64,000 nt of DNA. It comes from Microcaldota archaeon. GTDB taxonomy: Archaea; Micrarchaeota; Micrarchaeia; Micrarchaeales; CABMGC01. The stretch covers positions 194,036 through 258,035 of the forward strand of contig JAKASU010000001.1 in the NCBI GenBank assembly GCA_021818925.1. Reading direction: 5' to 3'. This document shows positions 41,336 through 49,731 of this stretch, one piece after another. Position 1 is the stretch's first letter. Every line of letters begins with the position of its first letter. The translations under genes and the position numbers were made by a program. The notes beneath the pieces were generated by a model, which did not search any database, was not told where the DNA came from, and was given only the letters and a program-made list of their open reading frames with translations.

Positions 41336-41656
41336 TCTTAGCTCCTCTCTTCGTAATTTCTCCGTTATCCCCGCCCCCGAGCCCTCCCTGGCTCTTATTT
41401 ATATTGTGATTTTCTGCCTATTTAAACGAACTTGCAGCTTTGTTTTCATAGCCAAATAACGAAATCAAAGATCATAGAATATCGTTTGCTATTAAACGCT
41501 ATAGAAAGGGCTCCTCACTCAAAGCGAGCCGCCCTCCTGGGGCTTTCAACCCTCAAAAGCGTGGTGGGGCTAATTAGTGGTTTTATAGATTTCTTGTATT
41601 AGTTATCATTTGATAACTAACAATAGAAATAAATATCTTTGCACCATAACATTATC
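41336..41656. other. Gene-free stretch with repeat copy, GC-rich hairpins and operator
   Basis: No convincing gene. It holds the promoter of the 89-aa gene at its left, an AT-rich middle, then a GC-rich patch (41505-41575) that can form a hairpin with stem GGCTC/GAGCC and contains the right copy of the 19-bp direct repeat at 41532-41550. The AbiE operator lies at its right end. The GC-rich patch could be a small RNA, but I cannot assign one. Confidence 0.4.
41600..41619. promoter_or_regulatory. Palindromic operator upstream of AbiE-like pair 2
   Basis: Inverted repeat with 9-bp arms (TAGTTATCA and its complement) around a central TT, 38 bp before the ATG of the antitoxin gene. The half-site AGTTAT/ATAACT is the same as in the operator of AbiE-like pair 1 at 1723-1746, with the halves two bases closer together. 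Confidence 0.65.
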
Positions 41657-42301
41657 ATGCAGACGAGTGAGTTCCTGAGGTTCCTGGAAGACAATGGCAT
41701 GCACGTATTTAACGTCAACGATGCCGCAAAAATACTACACCAGAAGAGGGGCTACACCAAGCTCTTCCTGCACAGATGCGCCAGCAGAGGTCTGATAGCC
41801 AGAATTGAGAGGGGGCTATACTACCTAAGGGAAAAAACAAACGAGTATGAGATTGCATCGAGCATCTTAAGCCCTTCATATGTCAGCATGGTATCGGCAC
41901 TGTATTACTACGGCTTAACCACCCAGATATCGCACACCATATACGTCATCTCGAGCAAGTGGCATCATAAAATAAATGACGCCATGGGGTATGAGATATC
42001 ATTCAGGACCGCCAGAAAGGATATGCTGTTCGGCTACCACAAGGAGGCTGGCGGAAACATATCAATAGCCGATCCGGAAAAAGCCATAGTTGACATATAC
42101 TATTTTAATGATATAAACGACCTGGATGAGAAGGCGCTCGATAGACCAAGCAGGATAGACGTGGCCAAGCTGGTCAGATACGCAGGAATGAGCGGCAGAG
42201 ATACCGTAAAGTCAAGGGTGGCAACCCTACTGGCTGAACACGGATACAAAAGGGAAGCTACAAGACTGCTTGGGATGCAAGAAAAGAGGCGGGCTAAATG
42301 A
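41657..42301 (+). CDS. AbiEi-like winged-helix antitoxin/repressor (pair 2)
   Basis: About 214 aa from ATG 41657; a TTG at 41639 is less likely. The N-terminal region (FNVNDAAKILHQKRGYTKLF, then GLIARIERGLYYLR) is the winged helix, and YVSMVSALYYYGLTTQIS and ISIADPEKAIVDIYYF match the AbiEi middle domain. Antitoxin comes first here, overlapping the toxin start by 4 bp (ATGA). Compared with the antitoxin at 2395 the sequence is clearly diverged. Confidence 0.85.
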   Translation: MQTSEFLRFLEDNGMHVFNVNDAAKILHQKRGYTKLFLHRCASRGLIARIERGLYYLREKTNEYEIASSILSPSYVSMVSALYYYGLTTQISHTIYVISSKWHHKINDAMGYEISFRTARKDMLFGYHKEAGGNISIADPEKAIVDIYYFNDINDLDEKALDRPSRIDVAKLVRYAGMSGRDTVKSRVATLLAEHGYKREATRLLGMQEKRRAK

Positions 42302-43074
42302 TAGACAAAGAATCACTGTTTGCACGGGGCGGCTATGAGCAGCCGTACCAGAATGAGAAGGACTACATCGAAGAAATGTTCCTGTCTGGGATATTCAACA
42401 GCCTCGACTCTGTTGTATTCAGAGGCGGCACATCCATTTCAAAGTTCTATGGCTCTGTGAGATTTTCAGATGATCTGGACTTTTCTTTCGTACAGGATAA
42501 AGCGCAACAAAATGTAGCTGGTGTACTAGAAAAAGTTATCAAGAGCCTTTCGGAGTGGTATCCGATAAAAATAATGAGAAGAACGAACTCCGCTGGAATG
42601 CTTACATATGAACTCAGCATAAGGGGTCCGCTATTCGAAACGCTCAACAAGTACCAACATCTGAAGATAGAGATAGACAAGAAGGCTTCTGTAGTGGAAA
42701 CTATAGGTAGATTTAGAAGAAATCCGAAGTATGATGATTTGAGGCCTTACTTGGCGCTTGTCATGAGCGAGAAAGAGATATTAGCTGAGAAGGTTGTTGC
42801 ACTGCTGTTCAGGCGCAACCTCAAAGCTAGGGATTTGTATGATATCTATTATCTGGTAAATAAGAATGTTGAGATCAAGGTGGGCTTGATTGATAGGAAG
42901 ATGAAAGAGTACGGCCACACCTTCAGTTCCGAAAGGCTGCACAAGAGGCTGATGGGCATATCAAAAATATGGGAGAAGGAACTGCGAAGGCTTCTGCCGA
43001 GCAAAGGTTTTGTTGATTATGAGATTGCGAAAGACGCCGTTGTCGCCAGCTTCACTAAAGCAGCTCTCATATGA
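42298..43074 (+). CDS. AbiEii-like nucleotidyltransferase toxin (pair 2)
   Basis: 258 aa with the AbiEii motifs RGGTSISK (43-48 region) and FSDDLDFSFV (57-65), which hold the nucleotide- and metal-binding residues, and the later EKVVALLFRRNLKARDLYDIYYL block. It is longer than the toxin of pair 1 (211 aa). The start overlaps the antitoxin stop. Toxic activity is inferred from the family. Confidence 0.87.
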   Translation: MIDKESLFARGGYEQPYQNEKDYIEEMFLSGIFNSLDSVVFRGGTSISKFYGSVRFSDDLDFSFVQDKAQQNVAGVLEKVIKSLSEWYPIKIMRRTNSAGMLTYELSIRGPLFETLNKYQHLKIEIDKKASVVETIGRFRRNPKYDDLRPYLALVMSEKEILAEKVVALLFRRNLKARDLYDIYYLVNKNVEIKVGLIDRKMKEYGHTFSSERLHKRLMGISKIWEKELRRLLPSKGFVDYEIAKDAVVASFTKAALI

Positions 43075-43152
43075 CTGCCTTAAAGATTATGTTGGCGAGA
43101 ATATGGCAAACTGAATAAGCCACAACCAAAAAAGAGTTATCCTACCTGGAGC

Positions 43153-44592
43153 TCAGACCGGATTGGGAGGGAATCTCGCCTTCGCCTCGGCTATCTCCCT
43201 GGTTACAGACTCTCTCCACGCCTTGAACTCGCCAATGCTCTTCGGATACTTCTTGTACATCTCGATGAGCTTCTTCATCTTGCTGTGCGCGAAGATCAGG
43301 TTCTTGAAGGCGCTGATGTTGCCGAGGCCGCTCAGCACCTTGCTGAACGTGCTTGCGAGCGTTATCTCGGGCACGAGCCCGTAGGCCATAGCTGTCGTCT
43401 CCTCCTTGGTCAGGAAGTGCGCCATTCCGTAGTCGATCTGCTCGTTGTTCAGGCTCTGCAGGAATATCCTGAAGACCTCAAGGCCGGCGGTCTTGTTGCC
43501 GTAGGCGTCGTTGAACCTCTGGTTGTATCTCCAGAGGAACTCCATACTTGTGTCTTTGGCAGCTATCGCCTCGGCCGCGGTCTTGCCGGCGAGTATACCG
43601 GCCACCATCGCCGGGCCTATGCCCCCGGCGCTTATCGGGTTGGGCATTGTCATTGTGTCTCCGGCTCCCATATAGTTCTTGTAAACAAGGCTGTCGAACT
43701 GCCTCCTGACAGCGACAGACCAGTAGCCCTTGCCGTTGTGGTCGGTCTCGTCGACATTCATGTTTTTGAGTATCGGATTCCACGCAACGTACTCGTCTAT
43801 TAGCTTGTGAAGCGTGTCGGCCTTTCCCATCTTCTTGTTCCTCATGTCCAGGCTCTTCTTCTCCACGCCGATGCCTATGTTTATCTTGCCGTCGCTCTTC
43901 GGGAAGACCCAGCCGTAGCCTCCGGGAGCGAGCTGCTGGTTGAGGTGTATTATCGCGTTCTTCGGGTCGTAGAAGTTGAGGTCTTCGCCAGTGTGGTCGA
44001 ATCTCGCTATGTACCTGCCAGTCGACTCTATGTCGTCAATGCTCACGTCCTTCTCTATGAACTCGTTAGGCGGCAGCCTCCTTCGCAGCGTGCTCGCCAT
44101 CCCGAGGCAGTCGATTATCACCCTTGCGCGGATCTCGAAGTGCTGCGTGTTCTTGTCCTTGCCGAACACACCCACCAGCTCGCCGTTCTCTATTACTGGA
44201 CCCTCGACCTCGTGCTTGGGCCTGTAGTCAGCTCCGGCCTTTACCGCCTCGTTGGTCATCCTCCTAGCGTACTTCGGCCTGTCGAGCGTGTAGCCCTCGC
44301 CGTCGAAGAGGAACTTGTTCTTCATGTTGGGGCTAAGAACGTATACGCCGTCTACTTTGTGGTCGATCTCAGGAGCCGACAGTTTTATGCCCGCCTCCTT
44401 TTCTATAAAATCTATGTGCGCCTTTGCGCACGCATCGCCACAGACCCAGCCCCAGTTGGTCTTCTTGCCGGCTTCCTGCGCATCGTTCCTATCAAGCAAA
44501 ATAGTCTTCGCGCCGCCCTTCGCGGCCATTATGGCGGCGAGCTCGCCGGCCATTCCTGCCCCAGCAACTATGACGTCGAACTGCTCGCTCAT
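43153..44592 (-). CDS. Geranylgeranyl reductase family flavoprotein
   Basis: 479 aa. The N-terminal FAD-binding GxGxxG is VIVAGAGMAGELAA; the family's conserved CGDAC occurs at WVCGDACAK, and the second FAD motif GAGDTMTMPNPISAGGIGPA is near the C-terminal half. Archaeal members saturate the geranylgeranyl chains of ether lipids. It starts with a 1-bp overlap on the rpoK stop. Confidence 0.92.
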   Translation of the reverse strand: MSEQFDVIVAGAGMAGELAAIMAAKGGAKTILLDRNDAQEAGKKTNWGWVCGDACAKAHIDFIEKEAGIKLSAPEIDHKVDGVYVLSPNMKNKFLFDGEGYTLDRPKYARRMTNEAVKAGADYRPKHEVEGPVIENGELVGVFGKDKNTQHFEIRARVIIDCLGMASTLRRRLPPNEFIEKDVSIDDIESTGRYIARFDHTGEDLNFYDPKNAIIHLNQQLAPGGYGWVFPKSDGKINIGIGVEKKSLDMRNKKMGKADTLHKLIDEYVAWNPILKNMNVDETDHNGKGYWSVAVRRQFDSLVYKNYMGAGDTMTMPNPISAGGIGPAMVAGILAGKTAAEAIAAKDTSMEFLWRYNQRFNDAYGNKTAGLEVFRIFLQSLNNEQIDYGMAHFLTKEETTAMAYGLVPEITLASTFSKVLSGLGNISAFKNLIFAHSKMKKLIEMYKKYPKSIGEFKAWRESVTREIAEAKARFPPNPV

Positions 44593-44774
44593 TACTTCTG
44601 CACCTTGCCTCTCATCACTACTATAGGTATGGCGTCGTTCTGGAATTCCAGTTCTGCGAGTGCAAGCGGATCAGTGACACTTTCTGGGACCTTGATAAGG
44701 GGCGGCGCCCCGTAGGCGAGCTGCAGCGCCCTCGCGCCTATGATTCTCGCCTTTTCAAATTTCGTGTATTCCAT
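44592..44774 (-). CDS. rpoK: RNA polymerase subunit K (Rpo6)
   Basis: 60 aa homologue of eukaryotic Rpb6 and bacterial omega, with FEKARIIGARALQLAYGAPP and ELEFQNDAIPIVVMRGK. It stabilises the assembled polymerase. Pairing of rpoK with the lipid reductase gene is a 1-bp overlap. Confidence 0.95.
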   Translation of the reverse strand: MEYTKFEKARIIGARALQLAYGAPPLIKVPESVTDPLALAELEFQNDAIPIVVMRGKVQK

Positions 44775-44867
44775 CGGATCAGCTAACCTCTCTGGTTGCC
44801 TTATAAAGAGCTCATAAGCTATTTGCTGGCAAGGTTTATATTGTTTGCTAAGCGCAAAACGCCTGTT

Positions 44868-45581
44868 TCAGCGGATGGGCTCGTAGTACTCCTTCGGCTT
44901 CCGGAGAAAGTGGTATCGCGCCATGTTGCCGACGTGATAGCGGAAGAAGCCCAGTATGCCCCAGGCCCGTATCCTCCTCGCGCTTGTGTACGCGAGTGCC
45001 TTGTCAAGAAAGACTATGCGGCCCTCTCTCTTAAGCCTGAGCGAAAGGTCCCAGTCCTCGTATGTGGCGTATCTCTCGTCGAATCCGCCTATGCGTGTGA
45101 ACGCGTCCCTCCACACTGCGAAATTCAGTCCCACGATAGAAGGCCTCCCGAAAAGAATTGAGGACTTTACGAATAAGACAGAGACGAACTTGAACCCGAG
45201 CTTGACTCTCTTGCTAGACTTCTCCAGCGGCTCTATGGGCCCTGTTGCAGCAACTATCTTCTTTCTTGCGAATGCGTCATGGTACGTGCGCAGCAGGTTG
45301 CGGCTCGGTTTCGTATCCGCATCTAGGAATACGAGTAAGCCGCCGATTGCGGCAGCTGCGCCCCTGTTCCTGCCGACTCCGATGCCTTTCTCCTTTACAA
45401 CGACCACCTTCGCACCGTAGGACTCGGCTATCTCCTTTGTCGAGTCGCTGCCGGGCCTGAGCGCGACTATGGTCTCGAAGTTCTTGAACGTCTGGTCTCG
45501 CAGGCCATCAAGCACGTTGCGTATGTACTTCTCCTCATTGTAAGCCGGCACTATAACGCTTATTTCTACCCTTCTCTGCAT
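44868..45581 (-). CDS. GT2-family glycosyltransferase
   Basis: 237 aa from the ATG at 45581; an earlier in-frame ATG lies inside tRNA-Leu and is unlikely. The GT-A fold shows SVIVPAYNEEKYIRNVLDGL, a nucleotide-sugar DXD-like FLDADTKPSRN and GGFDERYATYEDWDLSLRLK. It transfers a sugar to lipid or protein glycans on the inner membrane face. A C-terminal amphipathic region may hold it on the membrane. Confidence 0.9.
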   Translation of the reverse strand: MQRRVEISVIVPAYNEEKYIRNVLDGLRDQTFKNFETIVALRPGSDSTKEIAESYGAKVVVVKEKGIGVGRNRGAAAAIGGLLVFLDADTKPSRNLLRTYHDAFARKKIVAATGPIEPLEKSSKRVKLGFKFVSVLFVKSSILFGRPSIVGLNFAVWRDAFTRIGGFDERYATYEDWDLSLRLKREGRIVFLDKALAYTSARRIRAWGILGFFRYHVGNMARYHFLRKPKEYYEPIR

Positions 45582-45621
45582 GCTTTTATTCCGAGTCCAA
45601 GGCATAAAAAGGCATTTGTGG

Positions 45622-45707
45622 TGCAGGGGGAGAGATTTGAACTCTCGCAACCACAAAGGTAACGGGTCCTAAGCCCGCCGCATTTGGCCAAGCTCTGCCA
45701 CCCCTGC
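45622..45707 (-). tRNA. tRNA-Leu (TAG), CCA encoded
   Basis: Minus-strand class II tRNA with long variable arm. Acceptor GCAGGGG/CCCCTGC, anticodon loop CTTAGGA (TAG) on a stem with GCGGG, T arm GAGAG-TTCAAAT-CTCTC, discriminator A. CCA follows directly in the DNA (45619-45621), unlike the other four tRNAs here. A TTTATATT box is centred about 25 nt before the 5' end. Confidence 0.94.
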
Positions 45708-45763
45708 ACGATAGCATATACACACCCTTTATATTTATTTGATACCCACGGTAGCGTGAGCAC

Positions 45764-47065
45764 ATGCTTACGGCGAAATACGTCAGGGACAACCTTGATG
45801 CTATAAGGAAATCGCTCCAGAAGAGGGGCAGCAAATACCCGCTTAATGAGCTTCTGCAGCTCGATGAGAAACTCGGGAAAGTGAACAGAGAGCTCCAGGA
45901 ACTCAGGGCTGAGAGGAACAAGGGCAGCCAGCAGATCAACATGCTGAAAAAAACCGGCAAGGAGCCTGACAAGGCGCTGACAGACAGCATGAGTGGGATC
46001 AAGAAGAAGATTGAGGGCATTGAGAAAGACACACCTGTCCAAGAAGCGCGTATGCAGACACTTTTGTGGAGCATGCCAAACATACTGGACGAGTCTGTGC
46101 CTGTTGGAGAGCCCCCCGATGGCAACAAGGTAATCAAGAAGTGGGGAAATCCTGCACCAAAGAATATTCCAACCCACGAGGAGATACTGGGAAAGCTGAA
46201 CATGCTTGATGTTGAAAGGGCGGGAAAAACGACAGGGGCAAGGTTCTACTTCATGAAAGGGGACCTCGTCCTTCTGGAGATGTCGCTGCTAAGGTATGTG
46301 ATGGATCTCTTGACGAAACGCGGCTACACCCCCGTGCTGCCTCCGTTCATGCTCAAGAAAAAGTACTACAGAGGTGCGGCACCGCTTGCAACATTCGAAG
46401 ACGCTCTGTACAGGGTCGGAGAGACAGAGGAGGCCTCAAAACTAAAGGACGTTGAGCATGTTGAAGACGAACTTTTCCTGATAGGCACAGCGGAGCATGC
46501 TCTAGCGACGATGCACGCCGAGGAGGTGTTTTCAGCCAACGATCTGCCATTCAAATACGCGGGCATAAGCCCATGCTTCAGGAGAGAGGCCGGGGCTCAT
46601 GGAAAGGATACGAAGGGCATTTTCCGAGTACATCAGTTCGACAAGATTGAACAATTTATCTACTGCAAAAAAGAGGACGAACAAAAATACTTTGACGAGT
46701 TGCTGGGCAACACGGAGAAGATATGGCAAGAACTCAATGTTCCGTACCGGCTAGTCATGCTTTGTAGCGGAGACACAGGTCACCAGATGACAAAAACTGT
46801 TGATATAGAATGTTACATGCCAGGCCAAAAAGCCTATAGGGAGCTGGGCTCTTGTTCAAGCGCTGGGATTTGGCAGAGCATGAGGCTTGACATAAGGTAC
46901 GATGAGAAGCAGGAGCGAAAGTATGTCTACACGCTTAACAACACTGCAGTGCCAGCCCAGAGGGCGCTTGTTTGTATAGTTGAGAACTACACTAATCCAG
47001 ATGGCTCAATAACTGTTCCTGACGTCCTTGTCCCCTACATGGGCAAGAAGGTAATCGGCCGGTAG
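45764..47065 (+). CDS. serS: Seryl-tRNA synthetase
   Basis: 433 aa class II synthetase of the standard type, not the rare methanogenic type. The N-terminal 110 residues are the long coiled-coil arm that binds the variable arm of tRNA-Ser. Class II motifs: motif 2 in GISPCFRREAGAHGKDTKGI with FRVHQFDKIE, motif 3 in NNTAVPAQRALVCIVENY. It serves charging of tRNA-Ser. It is divergent from tRNA-Leu and may share the TATA region at 45728-45736. Confidence 0.96.
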   Translation: MLTAKYVRDNLDAIRKSLQKRGSKYPLNELLQLDEKLGKVNRELQELRAERNKGSQQINMLKKTGKEPDKALTDSMSGIKKKIEGIEKDTPVQEARMQTLLWSMPNILDESVPVGEPPDGNKVIKKWGNPAPKNIPTHEEILGKLNMLDVERAGKTTGARFYFMKGDLVLLEMSLLRYVMDLLTKRGYTPVLPPFMLKKKYYRGAAPLATFEDALYRVGETEEASKLKDVEHVEDELFLIGTAEHALATMHAEEVFSANDLPFKYAGISPCFRREAGAHGKDTKGIFRVHQFDKIEQFIYCKKEDEQKYFDELLGNTEKIWQELNVPYRLVMLCSGDTGHQMTKTVDIECYMPGQKAYRELGSCSSAGIWQSMRLDIRYDEKQERKYVYTLNNTAVPAQRALVCIVENYTNPDGSITVPDVLVPYMGKKVIGR

Positions 47066-47121
47066 CACAGGGCGCCTTTACGCCAAAGGTTAAATGAACC
47101 AAGAGCATAATCTAGGATCAT

Positions 47122-48315
47122 ATGAAGCAGGAATATTCGTTGCTTAGGGAGATAAAGAGGCTGAAGTCGATCAGGGGCAGTGGAACCCAGCTTGTCAGCG
47201 TCTACATACCCGCGGGCTACAACATCAGTGAAGAGGTCTCGAGGCTGCGCAACGAGTACAGCACGAGCAGCAACATAAAGTCGAAGCAGACCAGGACGAA
47301 CGTGCTAGGCGCGATAGACAAGATATTGCAGTACCTGAAGCTCTACCGCGAGACGCCGAAGAACGGCCTAGTGGTGTTCGCCGGCAACATAGCCGGGGAC
47401 CAAAGCAAGAGCGACATACAGCTCTTCTCTATGGAGCCGCCGGAACCGCTGAAGGTGAACATCTACAGGTGCGACTCCACCTTCGTGCTGGATCCGATAG
47501 AGGCCATGGTAGAGAAGAGGGACACGTACGTGATGGTGGTGATGGATGGGAGGGAGGCGACGGTCGCCACGCTGAAGGGCACGCACATACAAGTGGTGAA
47601 GAAGGTGCACTCGATGGCCCACGCGAAGATAAAGAAAGGAGGACAGTCGGCCAACAGGTACAAGCGTGCGATAGAGGAGAGCATTGACGACTACTACAAG
47701 CAGGTCAGCGACGTGATAAACGACATCTTCCTGAGGGGCGAGTTCAAGGAGAAGGGGCTCATCGTGGGAGGGCCAGGTCCCGCAAAGGAGAACTTCGTAA
47801 AGACCAAGGCGCTCAACTACCAGGTCAAGATACTTGGCACGTACGACACCGGATACACGGATGAGACGGGGCTCAACGAGTTGGTGGAGAAGGCCAGCGA
47901 CCTGCTCAAGGAGCAGGAGGCGGCAAAGGAGAGGAGGGTGCTGGAGAGGTTCATGAAAGAGGTGGCGGTAGGGGGCCTTGCGGTCTACGGCTACGACAAG
48001 ACAAGGGCTGCGTTGGAGAAGAAGCAGGCGAACACGCTGATACTCAACGATGCTTTGGAGATGTACGTGGTGAAGTACAAGTGCAGCGTGTGCGGCTCGG
48101 TCCTCGAGAAGGTGGAGACAGGCAGCGAGAGGCAGACGAAGCACAACGACGGCGGGACGTTCGGCATAGTGGAGGAGAAGGACGCGATAGAGGAGCTGAT
48201 AGACATGGCCGACGCCAACGGCGTTGAGACGGTCTTCGTGTCTATGGAGAGCTCACTGGGCAAGGAATTCATGATGGGATTCAGGGGCGTTGGTGCATTG
48301 CTGAGGTACAAGTGA
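47122..48315 (+). CDS. prf1: Peptide chain release factor aRF1
   Basis: 397 aa. NIKS at 51-54 reads stop codons; GGQ at 173-175 (KKGGQSANRYKRAI) triggers peptide release; the C-terminal region has CSVCGSVLEKVE that fits the zinc-like mini-domain. It terminates translation at all three stop codons. A small ATG-proximal A/T-rich stretch upstream serves as promoter. Confidence 0.96.
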   Translation: MKQEYSLLREIKRLKSIRGSGTQLVSVYIPAGYNISEEVSRLRNEYSTSSNIKSKQTRTNVLGAIDKILQYLKLYRETPKNGLVVFAGNIAGDQSKSDIQLFSMEPPEPLKVNIYRCDSTFVLDPIEAMVEKRDTYVMVVMDGREATVATLKGTHIQVVKKVHSMAHAKIKKGGQSANRYKRAIEESIDDYYKQVSDVINDIFLRGEFKEKGLIVGGPGPAKENFVKTKALNYQVKILGTYDTGYTDETGLNELVEKASDLLKEQEAAKERRVLERFMKEVAVGGLAVYGYDKTRAALEKKQANTLILNDALEMYVVKYKCSVCGSVLEKVETGSERQTKHNDGGTFGIVEEKDAIEELIDMADANGVETVFVSMESSLGKEFMMGFRGVGALLRYK

Positions 48316-48398
48316 CCGCCACTACTCGCGCTTTCGCGGATGGTTTTTAAACCTAATTTTGGAATAGGTACTACGCATTTTTCTGAACAGGTGTTTTG

Positions 48399-48680
48399 AT
48401 GGGGGAGAGGGCATTCAGCCTGTACGATATAGAGCAGTTCATAAGGGAGGCGGGAGCCGAACGCGTCACCGAAGACGCGGTGCTCGACCTTGAGAGAAGG
48501 CTTGAGAGGCTGACCGAGACGCTGGCAAACAAGGCAAGCAGGTACGCGGCTCACGCGGGAAGGAAGAGGCTCATAACAAAGCAGGACGTGCTGCTGACAA
48601 AAAGGCGAGTCTACAGGAATCCTGCGAGCTTCAGGCCGAAAGCCAGGACCACGAAGAGCGCCTCGATAAGCGACATGTAG
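48399..48680 (+). CDS. Divergent histone-fold protein
   Basis: 93 aa. Residues 5-70 follow the histone fold: IEQFIREAGAERVTEDAVLD and ASRYAAHAGRKRLITKQDVL match HMf-type histones. It has a basic 25-residue C-terminal tail (RRVYRNPASFRPKARTTKS), absent from the histone at 23743. The last 70 bp overlap the convergent glycosyltransferase gene, so the tail is encoded on both strands. Confidence 0.82.
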   Translation: MGERAFSLYDIEQFIREAGAERVTEDAVLDLERRLERLTETLANKASRYAAHAGRKRLITKQDVLLTKRRVYRNPASFRPKARTTKSASISDM

Positions 48681-49651
48681 AGGGCAATCTCTTTCTCGTT
48701 CATCCTCTTGATGTTCATCAGGAAATGGGTCCAGCTGTAGATTCTCTTGCCGTACGGAGCCTTGAAGGTCCCGTCCCTCTGCCTCGTCCCGACGTCTGTC
48801 ACGTTGAACTTCCTCCTCAGGTGCATGAAGAACTCGAGTATCCAAGGGAAGAAGACTATTATCCCGAACGCTTCGGAGTTGCCCATAGCCATTATCGCCA
48901 CGAAGATCGCGCCTATCGCGTAGGTGAAGCTGTCTCCGGGTATTATCTTCGCCCTATACGCGTTGAATGGGAGGAATGCGAGCAGCGATGCGAAGAGTAT
49001 CGATGAAAGAAGGGCGCCTATGTAGTTGCCGAAGAGCACCGAGTAGGCCAGGAATCCTATGCTCGCCACGATCGCGGTTCCGGGCTGGAGGCCGTCATAA
49101 CCTCCGAGAAGATTGAACGCGTTTGATACGAACACTATAGCAAGCGGCAGGATTATGAGAGGGTAAATTATCCCGAAGTCTACGGGGCCGAAGAAAGGCA
49201 CATTGACAATGCTAACTCCGGCGCTTATGGCCATGAGGGGAAGTGCGCCGATCACGGTGAGCAACGGCTTCTGCCACTTCTCAAGCCCCTTCTTCCTGTC
49301 CATGAGGTCCGTCGTCATAACCTCGCGGCCCTTGATGTGGATGTCGTCGATGAAGCCGACAAGGGTTATCAGGAGTATAGAGAGGCCTACGGCGAAGAGG
49401 CTTGAGGTGTCAATGACAGGCGTGAACACGAACGTGCCTCCGAAGGTGTACACAAGTATGCCGACTATTATGCCGAAGGCCACTGCGACGCCGCCGCTTG
49501 TGGGCAGGCGTACCGGTCTCTCCTTGTTCTTGTCGTCGATGGTTATGCCAGAGGATGAAAGGTAGCTTATCAGGAACTTTGTGGCTATAATAGTGATTAC
49601 AAATGACACCAGCGCGGGCACTATCAGAGTCTGGAACGTATGGTATGCCAT
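48611..49651 (-). CDS. UDP-sugar:polyprenol phosphate glycosyl-1-phosphate transferase (GT4/MraY-type)
   Basis: About 346 aa from the ATG at 49651. Roughly 10 helices; DDKNKERPVRLPTSGG and LVGFIDDIHIKG carry the conserved aspartates, FNLLGGYDGLQPG is the Asn/Asp catalytic segment, and the end holds HLRRKFN. Enzymes of this group (GPT, MraY, WecA, archaeal AglH) make the first lipid-linked sugar in glycan assembly, here probably protein N-glycosylation. Two glycosyltransferases and many sequon-rich proteins in the window support this. Confidence 0.88.
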   Translation of the reverse strand: MAYHTFQTLIVPALVSFVITIIATKFLISYLSSSGITIDDKNKERPVRLPTSGGVAVAFGIIVGILVYTFGGTFVFTPVIDTSSLFAVGLSILLITLVGFIDDIHIKGREVMTTDLMDRKKGLEKWQKPLLTVIGALPLMAISAGVSIVNVPFFGPVDFGIIYPLIILPLAIVFVSNAFNLLGGYDGLQPGTAIVASIGFLAYSVLFGNYIGALLSSILFASLLAFLPFNAYRAKIIPGDSFTYAIGAIFVAIMAMGNSEAFGIIVFFPWILEFFMHLRRKFNVTDVGTRQRDGTFKAPYGKRIYSWTHFLMNIKRMNEKEIALYMSLIEALFVVLAFGLKLAGFL

Positions 49652-49731
49652 GGTGAGAGTTTGCTGCGTAGCAATAAAAATGTTGTGTAGTGTCGGGACA
49701 GGATTATAATCCTTTGATGCCGATTCTGCGC

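Noticed and set aside
45582..45656. Earlier start for the GT2 gene at 45656
   Set aside because: It would begin inside tRNA-Leu; the GT2 fold starts right after the ATG at 45581.
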